This document shows positions 32,762 to 45,017 of a DNA stretch of 64,000 nt, piece after piece. The stretch covers positions 186,001-250,000 of the forward strand of contig LLEY01000009.1 in NCBI GenBank assembly GCA_001414485.1, given 5' to 3'. Under the pieces are notes generated by a model that was given only the letters and a program-made list of their open reading frames with translations, searched no databases and had not been told where the DNA came from. Source of the DNA: Calycina herbarum (Eukaryota > Ascomycota > Leotiomycetes > Helotiales > Pezizellaceae). The position numbers and the translations under genes were made by a program. The stretch's first letter is position 1; the number at the start of each line of letters is the position of its first letter.

Positions 32762-35700
32762 TTAGTCATCTTCAAGATAATTAACAGCACGCCCGTGCTC
32801 TGATGCAAGAGTATCTGGTTGCGTTGCAGTCTCTCTTTCGTTGGTGCTTCCAACGGGAGGTGTACCGAGGGTGGAATGCAACTGGCTAAACATGACACAT
32901 TAATATAAAAACAGGAAGGAGAAATGTGTATTTACTTACTCAATACCACCGTCACTAGTAGTTCCTAAGAGATCCCTCTCCTGAACCCAAACACTCGGCA
33001 ATCCCTCAACTTTTTTCTCAAGTTCCCAGAGAGAGATTGAGAATCGCATTCCTGGCTTCACAGTGGTTTCCCATTCTGACCTTGGAATCGTCGTTCCATC
33101 CGAGGCAATCAGGTCGTAATGACCATTGTAAACCCTCTGGCGTAATTCATCGTCTAAGAGTGGATGAGGTTTCCGATGAGCTTGTCGTATGAAGTTCTCA
33201 ACCCCCTAGAGCAGTTAGTACTGTTGAGGTAAATTTGAGGAGAAGGAGTAGTATCCTTACTCGAAGTGTATTTGCCCCACGAAATGAGAACGTAAATGTC
33301 CGACCAATACCCTTGAATACTAAACGTTCCTCTTCTTCCGGCGTGGAATCGAGAATTTCAACCTGTTTTGTTGGGTTTGCGGACGGAGATGTATCGAGGT
33401 CTTTATTCCCATACTTTGCAACCAAATCACCATCCGGGTCTACAGAGGTCTTTCCTTTTGCCGGCCAGAGACGCATAGTAATTGAATCTCCCGGTCGGAT
33501 CGTCTTCTCCCAATTTGCCGGGAAATAGATCACTCCGTCTTGGGCAACTAAGTCATAGCGGCCATCGGCAATGTGAGAAACAATTTGATCTCTCTCATGC
33601 TGAAAACAATAGTTTATTCGTTCCTCCATTTGCTGTATTTGTTAGCATTGCCTCGCAGATAAGAACTGCCAGATTACTTACAGCCCATGTTTTGATGGAG
33701 TTGAAAAAAAAGGTTGATTCTCGCCCATTGAAGTCCTTCAACTTGATAGTTTCTTTGGTTGTACCAGTTTGAGACTCTCCAGCAATTGCATCAAATGTAA
33801 AATGTTCACCATCTGGATGCTGCGGGTAGGCAGGTTGGCTCATGTAGGCTACTTCCTCTTCAACATTCTCTGATAGTGGTACCTCCTTATGCAAAGAAGG
33901 GTGTAAAGGCCATAGATCCATTGTAATTGACCATCCGGGTTCAATCATAGTCTCCCAAACCTGAGGTAAAATAATTTGTCCGTCCGCAATCAAGTCATAA
34001 TGGCCTTCTAAAACATGAGGGCCATATGGAGGTTCTATACTTTCAAATGCCTCACTTATCAAATTTTCCATTCCCTGTCTCTATCAGCATTACATAAGAA
34101 GCAAATCTCATAGTTTACTTACCGCCCAGGTTGCAGCAAGGACAAATGGGAAACTAAAGTTTCGCCCAAGGTAGTCCTGAAATTTGATGTCTTTCTTGAC
34201 CCCGACCCCCTGAGCCTGAGATTCTTCGGGGACCAGTTCTGTGGCAGGGGACTGAGATTCTTGTAAAGCCCTTTTGGTAGTAGCTATTGAATTCACACCT
34301 GGTGTCTCGACACCCGCTGGGATTTCAGTATCAGAAGGCGTCTTTTCTTTGTCACCGATATCTTTCAGGTTCGCTGAGGTATCTTTAGCAGCAATGTTGT
34401 TGCGGCTCTTCCGTATTTTAGGCCACGGTGGACGGCGAGAATCACTACCACCAGCCGTTCTGCTTCGAGGCTCCTCTTGTCCATGTTCGGTGAAGGGATT
34501 ACCTTCTGGCATAGGCCACATATGCATGGTAACTGAGCAACCCGGCCCAACCATTGTCTCCCAAACTTGAGGTAAAATGATCTCTCCATTTGGACCTATC
34601 AAGTCATAATGGCCTTTTGCTACATGTGGGCCAATAGCCTCTACATGAAGAAATGCTTGCTTGATCAATTCCTCCATTCCCTAGGTAGACATAGGTCAGC
34701 TAGATAACTGCAGTTGAATTGCAAGAGTTTTACTTACTACCCACTTCGCACATAGATGAAAAGGGAAACTGAATTTCCGGCCAACTGCATCCTTGAACCT
34801 AAGGGGCTTCTTAGGCGTGTCTGGAGATGCCCCAGCTGCAATAGCCCTCTGTAAAGCATCCTCAGCTTCCTTCCTCGCCTTGTCAGCACCATCAGCAGCA
34901 GCCTTCTTGGGCTTTTCTGTCTCTACGGCCTCTGTCTTCAGTTTATTTGCTTCTGAGTAAGCTTCTTCCTTGAATTCAATTTCCTCTACGCGCTTCTTTC
35001 CGGTCTCTGGATCAGGCACCACTGATGGTTCACTTGGAGGAGGAGGTAGGAGTTCTTCATCTTGTAAACCATGGGCGTTGCTAATTCCACCCTGGCCAGC
35101 CACGAGGGGAACGTTATCGCGGAGGGATATGATAGGTGGGAGCTCATCTCGTGACCTATATGCTATCATGCCCATAGTGGGCTCCACACGGGATGTGATA
35201 ATGTATCCTTGTTGTACGCTCCCAGTCTGGGGGTCTTCATAGCTGCCTGACCGAACTGCTGCATCCTTCCCCAGATAACGAAGTATATCCGATTTCATGA
35301 CATCTAGCGCAGTTCCGGTGTCTGGAATGAAATATTCATTGGATTTGGCTGACGTCCGTAGTTTCTCATTCTCAATCGAAGATGTCTGCTCGAGTTCTAG
35401 ACTCTCTCGTGGTCGTTCATTGGATCTAGTTTCTTCGTCGATCATTGTCTGTTGTGTTTCTCCTGCCAAACCGTTTTCTGGTATGGTATCTGCGTGGAAA
35501 GTCAACAAGTGAATTGGGATAAAATGTCGGCAATTACTTACTTGTAACTATTCCAGGGTGCTTAGCCTCTCGATGCCATTTTGTTTTGTCTTCTATGGCT
35601 GAACAGTAGCCACACTCGCTACAAGTATACCTAATTCCAGGATGGGCTTTCTGGCAGTGCCTATCGCGACCCATTACGGCACTGAAAGTACGACTGCAAT

Positions 35701-38700
35701 ACCGGCAAGGTAGTGCTTTGAGCGTAGATTGAGCTGTTGTGGTTTGACCTTTTGAGACTTCTTCATCGGATTTCATATTCCTAGTGTGTCCCCTTTCCCA
35801 ATTTATGGCCGAATTTGAGGATGAAAAACGAGAAGAGGAGGGAGACGGAGGACCAGCTATTTCCTCGTCAACCATCTCTAGATTCTCTGTTTTAGTTGAA
35901 GATGAAGCACGTATAGGTTCTCGTCGCACGCGTTTTGCATCGGCATCTTTTACAAGTTGCTCCCACTCCGGGTTCGCTTCAATTCTATCCTCGTAATAAC
36001 TTTTCACCTACGCTTAAGTTTTAGCCGCTTGTCATTTACCGCAGTCATAAAGAATATTTTTGACTTTGCACATACCATGGTAGGGGATTTTGTATTCATC
36101 CAATCCGCTATTGCTTTCCAATCCGACCCGAATTTCGCTAGCAAAACTGGGAAGTTTGTTTGTTCTGGGACCTTCCAATTCGAGGGCAAATTTCCAGTCG
36201 GTTCTCCCCGCTCGCGTTTTCCGTCCGCGATTGTAGCAATACGCCTCCAATCTTGACTCTTGCTTCGATTGAAATAATCTGCAACCTATCAAAATATTAG
36301 TATCCATTGTATCCAGAAAGTGTGGTAATATACCATCGGGGCTGTTTTCAAACCTAGCCAGTCTGCTATCGACTGCCAATCGCTGCCGAAGTGTTCCAAC
36401 AGAAATGGAAAGGTCTCTTTCTCCCACTGGCTCCAAGTTTCCCCTTTTGGTTCCTCAGATCTAAGCGCGCTAGTATTGAAAGACTCGTGTTTTGTTTCCT
36501 TGTCATCATACCAAGTGATATCCGGATAGTTCTCTGGCTCCTCCTTATCACCATGAAAAGTTATATTAGGATATAGTTCGGGTCTCGCTTCATCTTCGCG
36601 GGTCGAAATGTCGGAGTAAAGAGAGTCTTGATTGGAGGCTTCATTTGTAATTATCGCCTCTGCCATTGAGTTTCCACCCAGGATTCCGACTTCCATTGCC
36701 CGGGCTGTGGTAAGCTTTCGGGATCTCCTCGTCTCCCAGTCGTCGGTTGTGCCATCTTTATCAGGGGTATAAGTTCCCGTAGCAGTGATCTGGTTTCGAT
36801 AGTCTGATAGGATTTCTTTGACTCCTTTTGATTCCTCGGTTGCAAGGACCAATGCATATGAATATGCGCTCGAGGTGATGTCCGGAAGGAATTCGAGTAG
36901 TAGGAGCAATACACCTTCGTTCATGTTTGAGGCTACCAAATCCAATGTTTCGTAGTATTCCTTATTGTTCCAACCAAAATCCGAAACGTTTTCGCTGATT
37001 ACACTCCTCACTGCTTGTATACTCTCGCCATTTCTGATTGCTTGCTGCAGGCGGTACCAAGCTCTCTCGTGGTCATGGCCCACAGGAAATTCGATTTGCC
37101 TATCAAGATGTGACCACTCTGGAATGGCCTTGATCTGAGTCCACATGTACTTTTCTAGCGTAACAGCGCACTTCGCGTAAGGCGTAGTTTCATTGTTGAA
37201 CTTTTGGCAATTGTCGAACATCAGGGTCGCATCGCGGATGAAGTCCTCCGGGGTAGCATAATGGTCTTGCTCTAGTTTGGCCTCTATCGTTGCAAGATCC
37301 ATAGGCTCTTCAATGACATCGTAGTAATCTGGCACTTCATCTTTGCTAACGGGTTGCAGGAAGGGCCACGAAGATGCATGGTTCTGCATATTTTCCAAGA
37401 GATGCAATAATTGTTCATAGTTCGGCCCATGGTGAGCGATTTCGTCAACGTCTGGCGACCAGTCTTGCATGATTTTTGTTTCGAGTGCTGTGGTACCAGC
37501 ACTATCAGACTTGCTTTGTACGTCATCCTCATCTTCACCGGAACTTTCATCCTCTATTTCATCGCCATCACTCTTCGGGAGAGCAAAGAGAGCTAATTGC
37601 TCCATATGCCGACCCAGGTGCCTTCGAAACTGTTTCAATGTACCGTACGGCTCCACGGTTCTTCCATCATTAAGGAATAATCTTTTCGAATCTTGTTCAG
37701 GGCCTTGCATATTTTCTTCCCACTCCTCGCACAAGCCACAAGCCGAACCATTGAATCTGTCCATCGGTTCTTCACTTTGGAGGATTAAAGCATCGAGTTG
37801 AGAACTGTCCGCGGGGTAGTGGATTCGGTGTTTTGAGGAAACGTGCTTGATAAACTCGCCTTTTGTCGTGCATGGGGATTGTTCGCAGTGCTCGCACGCC
37901 CATTGTCTTCGATGATTTTGGATTTCGTGTCCGAACCATTCGTGTCTAGTTTGGAACATCTTCAGAGGGGTACATTCCTTGAAAGTGCAAACGTATGGTT
38001 TCTATAAGTCTGGTTAGTTGTATTCACAATTTATCTGGTCCAACAGTGTAACTCACAAGATCTCGGAACACATGTTTTCTATTTTCAGTTAGCAGATGCA
38101 GGACAGAAATTGCTTCAAGGGGATTGGGAGAGAAAAGAATGAAATGTAATCATACTTCCATGCAGCTCTATTCTTCACAATCTGTTCAGTATAGCAATAT
38201 GGGCACTGGAACGGTTGACCAAACTCAAATGGCACACCTTCGAAGGCCAAAGTAGGATGGTGTGGTACTGTTAGTCTGGTATGTGCGTCGTCGCCCATAG
38301 TCGTGGCCTCATAAGAAGTTTCCGAGCCATCAAACGATACAATATCATCTTCTGGTGGTTTCTCCAGGATAGTCCTGCCTTCAACGAATGTTGTTGCTTT
38401 GGTGGAGGCAACATTTGTCTGGGCCGGCTTGATATCAATCGTGATTGGAATTATTTCCTTCGGGGCTTCATCCCAATCTTTCGACAACTTCCCGTGATGC
38501 TCCTTTCGGTACTTGAGATACTGACGACGCCTTGTGATTGCTTTGCCGAGTCGTTCGACTAGCCAGTCAGGACATCTACTTGTCTTTCCATGTTTCTCTT
38601 TCACATGGCCAATATCCCATCTAGGATCAAATTGAAATTTGGAAGCTGCTTTCAGGTAATCATCTCTTGCAGGCGAGCTTCGAATAACCATCGACAGTTT

Positions 38701-39487
38701 CATCAGATGTAAATTCGAAGCATGTATTGCAGAAAACAACTCCTCCAATTCAGAAGTACGGATGCCTTCATCCGAAGCCTGACTGCTGGTCTCATCGTCT
38801 GACTCGGAGTCACTGAAAGAGCCGATTTTCCATGTATCGTTGGGCTCCTCACCAGATATTATTGGCAAAGCTATTGGAGTCAGCAAAGGAAGAAAGGAAG
38901 GTAAATTAACTGTAGAGTTTTCAGGCAGCGGCTGGGGAGAATAGGAATACTTGTAAGAAGGGGTGTGACAAAAATAAGAATCTGGTTCTTTACATCTCCA
39001 ACCCCGTTCGTGCAAGAATTCAGAGTACTTCTTAGAACAACATATTGGCCTGCCACTCCGCAACTATGAGATTTGACAAACCTTCGCTCAATGATGTTTG
39101 AAGCTCCTGAAGTATTTTAATGATACGCTCCCGAATCCCAGTAGCTTCTTTCAATCTGAAATCAAGTGATGTGCGAAGCTTTGGCGACTGAAAAGCCGCA
39201 ATATTTTGGGCCCATGCTTTGAACTTGGACCGGGCTTCTTGAATCGAAACAATCAGCCCATCGCGGTCGTACCTAGATTGCTTTGCTTGTTCGTAAGTCG
39301 ATGAAAATAATGCAGCTTGCACTCCATCGTATGAGCTGAGACAGCTTTTGTAGAAAACCGAAATGGCGGGGCTCGTTTTTGCCGGAGGTGTTGAGGCTGA
39401 GGCTGAAGGTGGGTTACGCTCTCTGCTCTTCAGTTCTAAATTCTGGGGCGATCCACGACTAGCTGATGTGCCCGTCGGTGTGGCCAT
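32762..39487 (-). CDS. Multidomain protein: C2H2 fingers, bromodomain, SANT-like repeats, four ULD repeats
   Basis: Twelve exons join in one frame of 1,996 codons (39487-39082, 38909-38156, 38078-38057, 38001-36334, 36285-36076, 36007-35542, 35489-34738, 34680-34123, 34074-33682, 33632-33261, 33205-32940, 32885-32762). Residues about 30-135: helical region seen in fungal C2H2 proteins ([27 protein letters not shown]). About 365-535: C2H2-type cluster ([25 protein letters not shown]). About 588-688: bromodomain ([29 protein letters not shown] with the acetyl-lysine-binding Asn). About 913-950 and 985-1020: SANT-like repeats ([24 protein letters not shown]). About 1120-1172: two C2H2 fingers. 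About 1395-1935: four ubiquitin-like repeats (GHYDLI...LPQVWETM), each split at the same place by a phase-0 intron. Exon 1 to 2 is the weakest junction. It could be two genes, but no start or stop separates them. Likely nuclear; function unknown. Confidence 0.7.
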
Positions 39488-39924
39488 TTTGTAAGCATTG
39501 ATGGACAAATATCTCTATGCTACAACCAAAAGCCGGATCGAAGATAAGGCAGGATCTCTCCCAGGTTAGATGTTGGTGTTGTAAAAGTCTATGGCCCCCA
39601 ACTGCCCCGCAATGCTGTGCGTCCTTCACCGAGGAGGGGAAAGCGGCAATCAGCTGGGGCAGCATTAAAATTGTTTCTTGACTCTGGAATATTGGCCCAA
39701 GTCATACCATGACTCTCGAGCACCTGAGTTGATATTATTCCACCACTAGAGCGAGTATTTATGCTATGTCTTTCCATTGGAACAGTTACCAGGCCTAGAT
39801 TGCTCGAGTGCTGCTTTTCTTTCCCCCTCACAGTGTGCAACTCTCAGCCTCATCAGACTCGATACGATTACCAACAACGACAGACAGTTGGAAGGCTAGG
39901 AATGTTGCCATCCATACTGTTGCA
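39488..39924. promoter_or_regulatory. Divergent promoter, ULD multidomain gene / DUF7580 gene
   Basis: 437 bases between the two ATGs, with no other gene. The pair is head-to-head, so expression may be coordinated. No specific operator recognised. Confidence 0.5.
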
Positions 39925-41954
39925 ATGTCTGGCATCGAAGTTGCTGGATTGGTCCTCGGCGGATTTCCGCTCCTGATCAGTGCCGCTGAGCATTACAAGG
40001 AAGGATTCGAACCGTTACGCAAATGGAAGAGATTCCGGTCCCAATTTATCGGATTCATTGACGCCGTGGACATCGAGAAAGGAATGTTCGATGCGACCTT
40101 GGAGGAGTTCCTTATTTCCGCAGATGTCCATGAAGACAAATTGCAGTCATTCATGACAGACCCGAACTACGACGGGTGGCATTCCGAAGAGTTGGTCGAG
40201 GTGCTAAGATCGCGGCTCGGCTCGTCCTACCCGGTTTTCATGAGCACTATTAGAACTCTCAATGAAACAATGGCTGATTTGCAAGATATTCTTTCACTGA
40301 AGAATGGAGAGGCAAGTTTGATATAATCCTCCCATCGATTCATACTAACAATTCTGTGGCCACAGGTCGATTGGGCAAGCGATGGGGCGAGTAAATGGGA
40401 TTACCAAATGAAACGAATATACCTAAGCTTCGACAAGAAAGGCGAAAAGAAAGTCAAAACTTTAGAATCAACGAATCGAAAACTACGAGAACTGCTCAAG
40501 ACACATGAGAAGAGGGAATCTCTGAAATCCACAAGAAAGGACGCGAAGTGGGGGTATATCTTCGAATGTATCAGACGTCATGCGAGCAGTGTTCACATGG
40601 CGCTAAAGAAAGGCTGGTGTTGTAGTTGCGAAACCTCCCACAACGCCACATTACAGCTCGAGCAACGGAACCAGGGTGGATGGGATTCAGAGTTTAATGT
40701 TGCTTTCGACATGTCCGAAGACCGAATCAAGACCATACGTCGGGTGGTGATGATCCGGGCCATGAAAGAAACTACCAAAAGCAAAGTGCTAAAAGAAGTG
40801 GCCATGGTTTCCGAACAGCAACAAAATCTCAATCAATTGCGACGAGATTTCGAGTCGAAATCAACACCTCAAGTCAACGTTCTACACCGTCCTCAATTGC
40901 ACCCCACTGTGTCGGATTCTTCATCTGCATCATCCCCCGGAACTTCTTTAAGAAGTATATTTTCCAAGAGTAGTTCTACTAGAAGCTCCACGACCACATC
41001 TACTTTGAATGGCACAGAAACACTTCTCGCTGATACTAAATTCAGGTTGGTCCGAGCCCAATTCCTCAGAAACGATGTAATTTTCTAACGAGCAATAGTA
41101 AACTACGACTTCCACATAGAACCAAGCCAAAGAAGTCTGTTGGCTTCCAAGAGGAGATACAACTTCACAAACCTTCTTTGATCGTGAAGCCTGAACCAAC
41201 CCTCACCCAACGATTACCGCCGGAAATCGCCGAGATTAAAGACTTATGCTCTACATTACGCTCTTCAGACATGGCATCCTCATGCTTTGGATACCTCTGC
41301 GATGAAGAAGACCATCGCCATGAAATTATCAAGCTTGACAGTAATTCCCGAGAAGCAAATGAAACGCAGCCTGTCACTCTCGAGGAACTTCTCGTCGATA
41401 GGAAACTAAGTCGCCGCCAACGATTTATAATTGCGACCATCCTCGCTTCGTCGTGCATTCAACTGGGGCAGACGCCTTGGCTAGCTCAGAAGATGGAAAA
41501 GAGAAGCATATTTTTCAACAAAGGGGCATCAAATGTTGACTTGGAACATCCATACATCCGACATTCATTTGCATCCGTAAAAAGATGCGGCAAAGACCGA
41601 GAAAATAATGAAATCCCACCTTTCACCCGGTTTGCGGTCCGAGACGGTCTCCGAAGCCTAGGCATTTTATTACTTGAACTCTGCTTCGAACAAACCATCG
41701 AAAGCCAGGACTTTCGAAGTGATCACTACGTAAATGGGAATCCACATGATAAAACCGACTACCTGACCGCTCTCGACTGGGTTGATCGCGTTTTTGAGCA
41801 GGAGCCGGCTCTGGAACCCATCATTAAATGCTGTGTATTGTGTCCTTTCACGGAAAAAGCAGATTGGGGAAATACGAGTTTTGTTCAGGCTGTGTACGGT
41901 AATGTACTTGGCCCTCTTGAAAAAATCATTGAAAAAGAGTGGCCGACTTCATGA
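39925..41954 (+). CDS. DUF7580-type protein (fungal STAND-like N-terminus, kinase-lobe-like C-terminus)
   Basis: Exons 39925-40311, 40366-41045 and 41099-41954 encode 640 residues. The N-terminus MSGIEVAGLVLGGFPLLISAAEHYKEG is characteristic of a widespread fungal family annotated DUF7580, often found near incompatibility or STAND genes. The middle is helical and serine-rich (about 300-350). The C-terminal half has TLEELLVDRKLSRRQRFIIATILASSCIQLGQTPWL and LRSLGILLLELCFEQTIES, reminiscent of a kinase C-lobe (SLGxxLLEL), with no HRD or DFG motif seen, so a pseudokinase-like fold is the best guess. Intron 1 starts with GC (gag|GCAAGT, 40312) instead of GT, has a perfect TACTAAC branch site and ends CACAG at 40365. 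Intron 2 (41046-41098) is standard. Head-to-head with the ULD gene. Confidence 0.8.
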
Positions 41955-42389
41955 AACAATACATGGGTGCTGAACCGGAACAAAACTTGCTCAATGGTTC
42001 GGGTATATAGCACAGATTGATCTCGAAGGCGACTGATAAGCCACTCCCCGAAGAATCAGTCTACTTGCATATAATTTGACAGACTAAAATAGGCAACCTG
42101 CCTCAGATATTTTCATTCTGGTGCCCGGTTCTTAGGGTTTGGCCTCGAGGGCCGCGAACAAAAACCCAAGCTGCATTTTTGCGAAAAAACCCGGCACAGG
42201 AGGTAGGAATTGAGAAGTGGAGGCAGCGATTGAAGAGGAACGATGCAAAGGCAACAGCTTGACACAAGCGACAATTGGATCAGAAGAGAATTATTTGTCT
42301 CGCGGGCAAATGTATATAAAGACTTATGAAGACCGGCAAAAAAACATAATCAAGCAAAACAAAAAATCAACAAAACCAACGCCCCAACC
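41955..42389. other. Convergent 3' flanks, no gene seen
   Basis: Space between the 3' ends of the DUF7580 gene and the Clr5 gene. A short open frame (42217-42408) is not supported. Confidence 0.4.
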
Positions 42390-44209
42390 CTACTCATCCA
42401 AGCACTGAGAACCCAAAGGAAAAAGCACAAGTTTCATCATCAACTCCTCCCCCTTCTCCCTCAGAGTATTCCGCAACGACTCAGGCAATTCCGGTAAACC
42501 GAGAGCCCTCTCCTGATCCTTGATACTCTGCGTAAGACAATGAAGCTTCATCCATCGAATCCCAGCCGTAATCGACTCCATTTCGAAATCCACCCATTTC
42601 CAAGGTGCAAGAGACCTATCTTCGGCATCGACAAGCTCCATACGTACTTCAAAGCTCTCTTTGGCATCGGATATCCGCTTCTCCATAATTTCACTTCGTG
42701 CTTCCATGTCTTTTCCTAGGGCAATGAGACGTTCTGCTTCCCTCGTGGATACCCTTTCCAATTCAACAGCGCGACCCTCAGAGTCCTTGACAGTCTTCAG
42801 GAAGTTGATGTTGTTATGTGCCTTTTCGGAAATTTTGGCGTTTCCGCGTTGGAGATTCTCAAGTATGCATTCAACCTCATTAAAGTCTTTTCGTAGATCT
42901 CTTAATGTCGTCATCTCCCCCAGAGCAAGTGTTGATTGTTTCAAGATGGTGGGATGAGCGTCGAGGAACAATTTTTCGAGCAAGTCTTCCAAGTTATCTT
43001 TGTTATCGAGCAAAAAGTGGCACCGCGCAAGACTTAACATGCTCTGGGATTTCAAAAAAGAAGGTGCATTTCCCCCTAGCTCATCCATCTCCTCGATGGT
43101 GCAATCAAGAATCAACTTTGCTAGCATTGGGTCTCCAAGATCAAGAAGTATTCTTGCTGTCATCTCTCCGATCATGACGACCGCAATAGCATCATCTCCC
43201 TTGAACGCGATTGCCATCGCAACTGCTCCACTAGTCCAGCACCTGTATGCTTTCGGGTCCCAGTTAGAGGAGGACCCACTAATGAGCCGATGTATACGAG
43301 GGAGACCAAAAAGCAACTTCCTCTCATCGCAAAGCGGTATCCAAGATGATTTGGGTGACGTTTTGGCAAATAGCAGATCATGAACTCCTTCGTCCTTCTG
43401 CCATTCGGCTTTTCTTGCGAAGTCGAGCAACATTCGCACAAGACGAGTGGACGGGGCTTTTTGGATCCCTTCAGCACCTCGAAAAAAAGCCTTGAACCAG
43501 GCAAGTTCGTCGGAATGAGACTCCCGAATGAGACTTGAGTTGATGTCTTGCAGTAAGTCCGGAAATTGGTTTGCTTTAGGCTGGGTCTGGGGTTTGGGTG
43601 AGGGTGGCGAGTCACTTTTAGTTGCGGCAGCATCCTTCATTGAAGCTTTTGTATCCAGATTTATGGAGTTCAAATCGTCAGGCGGCGGTGTCCTATAAGT
43701 CAGGCCATGGGGTGTTACTGCGTGCTTGTGTTAGTCGGACACTGTCAGTATTTGAGTAATAGAAGATGGGGAACTAACCAATATCTCCCATCCTCCCGTT
43801 TGTTCCTTTATTTCTCTTTTCCCGGACTTCATAACGTTCAATTTTATCTCGTGGCACCTCCACCCCATTTATCATAAATTGGGTGGCCTTTCCTGGGCAG
43901 GAATCTTCTCGTTCGGCCTTGATTCTGACCATCGCTTTATACTCGGTTGGCTTTATCTTTTTCGTGTCTAGATTCCACTTGGAAATTTGAGATTTCCATG
44001 ATTTGTTTCTAAAAGTCGCAATGAGTATGAAAGCAACCTACGTTTGGGAGAACTTACGTGGCGCGAAACTCAAAACGTGTACTCATTTCATTCTGTACTT
44101 CGTGTAACGTCTTCGTTGCATACAGCCTTGCTATTTCGGACCGGTGCTGTTCCCACGTATCTATAGGGACATTGCACTTCCCCGCCGAGAACGTTTGACG
44201 TTGCTCCAT
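42390..44209 (-). CDS. Clr5-domain protein
   Basis: Exons 44209-44058, 44008-43779 and 43717-42390 give 569 residues. Residues 14-65 match the Clr5 domain: PIDTWEQHRSEIARLYATKTLHEV, FRATNKSWKSQISKW. This domain is named for a fission-yeast silencing protein and is found at the N-terminus of many ascomycete proteins of unknown role. After a basic linker and Pro-rich segment (residues 150-165), the rest is helical and TPR/coiled-coil-like (ARILLDLGDPMLAKLIL, SLARCHFLLDNKDNLEDLLEKLF, ERVSTREAERLIALGKDMEAR). Introns (44009-44057, 43718-43778) are GT...AG and keep frame. It may act as a scaffold or DNA/chromatin-linked factor; no enzyme motif. Convergent with the DUF7580 gene. Confidence 0.8.
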
Positions 44210-45017
44210 CAGTATACTTTACGCGATTGAGATTGATGAAGGGCGTGCGCGAGAAACTTGAAAAATTGGTAAGGCAAAGAGAGTTCGAAACATTGTCTGT
44301 ATATAATCATTCAAACATTGTCCTGGAGTAGCCCTAAACCACATTATATAAAAGTGGGGTTGTGAGGCTGCTATTCGCACAGCTGACATACATATTGGCA
44401 TTAACCAATCAGCCGTAAAAGCAAAGGTCCCTTGCAGGATCGTAACCCGTAGATCATGGGTTATTGCCAGATTCTTACGAGTGCAGTATCCAGTTCGCAA
44501 GAAATCTTACAAAAGAGTTTACACTCATTTATTAACACCACTGTAATCATGACGCCAATATCAAAACTCTCACCGATTGAGATTTTTTAGGCTGACAATT
44601 CTGAGGACAGCCGTGAGGACGGAAAGCCATGATTTCGGAGCAAATCTACTGTTTTGCGAAGCTACTGATTTGCTACACTAGGAGAAATTTCTGGCCGGCA
44701 TTGCAAATGACAAGGGAAAGGATTAGGAGAAACAATTGGGACTGCAATTGACAAAACTAGGAGCCATCTGTTTGAAGCACAATGCCAACACCGGAAATCC
44801 ATAACAACGCTGTCGGGTCATGATGAAGCTCGCCAGAGTTGATGTACGCCAGCACACGGTCTATAAACACTCGATAATGATGTCCCAAACTGTATTGTAT
44901 ATTGGAAACCGTCTCGCTTTTTTGTGAATCTCCTTTGATCTCCGCTTGGGACCAATCTCAAACTTCTGCAAGGGTTTCGTTTGGTAATTTGACCAGATTC
45001 CCAGCGAGCGCCATACT
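44210..45017. other. Intergenic, no gene seen
   Basis: Promoter of the Clr5 gene (44210-about 44600) and 3' flank of the Nudix gene. Short open frames on both strands have no family resemblance. Confidence 0.4.

Noticed and set aside
44219..44500. 93-codon minus-strand frame before the Clr5 gene
   Set aside because: No family resemblance and lies in the likely promoter.
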